From an uncultured Lachnospiraceae bacterium (GTDB lineage Bacteria; Bacillota; Clostridia; Lachnospirales; Lachnospiraceae): a stretch of DNA of 33,292 nucleotides. The stretch is from contig CAMOJK010000020.1 in assembly GCA_946616835.1 (NCBI GenBank), positions 1 through 33,292 on the forward strand, in the 5' to 3' direction. This document shows positions 33,288 to 33,292 of the stretch, in pieces; the stretch's first letter is position 1; every line of letters starts with the position of its first letter. Below the pieces are notes generated by a model. It was given only the letters and a program-made list of their open reading frames with translations, had not been told where the DNA came from and searched no databases. The translations under genes were made by a program, and so were the position numbers.

Positions 33288-33292
33288 TGTTC

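Noticed and set aside
1-33292. CRISPR arrays, tRNA or rRNA genes, insertion sequences, prophage
   Set aside because: No regularly spaced repeats, cloverleaf-like segments, rRNA-like blocks or transposase motifs were seen on either strand.

Overview
The window looks like chromosomal DNA from an anaerobic member of the Bacillota, most likely a Lachnospiraceae-type Clostridium relative. Supporting signs are strong AGGAGG-type ribosome binding sites, a nusA-operon tail (rbfA, a DHH phosphoesterase, truB, ribF), a Na/phosphate symporter with a PhoU-like tail, NrdR next to pnp, and a CheV coupling protein. CheV suggests a chemotactic species. The genus cannot be fixed from sequence alone. Almost every gene is on the minus strand; the one clear plus-strand gene is a SulP transporter.

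Layout from low to high coordinates. (1) 1-4333: a minus-strand operon rtcB, moxR-like AAA+ ATPase, and a metallopeptidase/VWA protein cut by the window edge. It is preceded by a near-consensus promoter, a 24-codon leader ORF, mutually exclusive RNA pairings and an intrinsic terminator, all upstream of rtcB. This is the most interesting part: a candidate RNA-repair operon apparently controlled by transcription attenuation. (2) 4430-6868: an accessory, partly decayed patch with a ParDE-like and a VapBC toxin-antitoxin pair, several small ORFs, a broken SymE-like remnant, and a string of hairpins and palindromes. (3) 6869-10786: a nucleotide-sugar-type epimerase, a 53-residue membrane peptide not found by standard ORF length cut-offs, the SulP/STAS anion transporter, and an AlkD-like DNA glycosylase.

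(4) 10835-18753: a long minus-strand run with a very acidic and lysine-rich membrane protein of unknown role, then hisH, hisF, ung, lysA, an RluF-like pseudouridine synthase, murI and the AlkD-like gene. (5) 18833-23727: cheV with its own promoter and terminator, a lipoprotein, and an operon of a single-pass membrane protein, an OmpR-type regulator and its sensor kinase. (6) 23771-33287: translation, RNA metabolism and phosphate genes: nrdR, pnp and rpsO (with a hairpin in the pnp leader and a strong rpsO promoter), an SH3/NlpC-P60 wall hydrolase with an apparently leaderless mRNA, the Na/Pi symporter with a 9-bp inverted repeat at its promoter, and ribF, truB, nrnA, rbfA.

Gene starts were chosen from visible ribosome binding sites and often differ from the longest open frame. 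All family names come from reading motifs by eye; no database search was possible.
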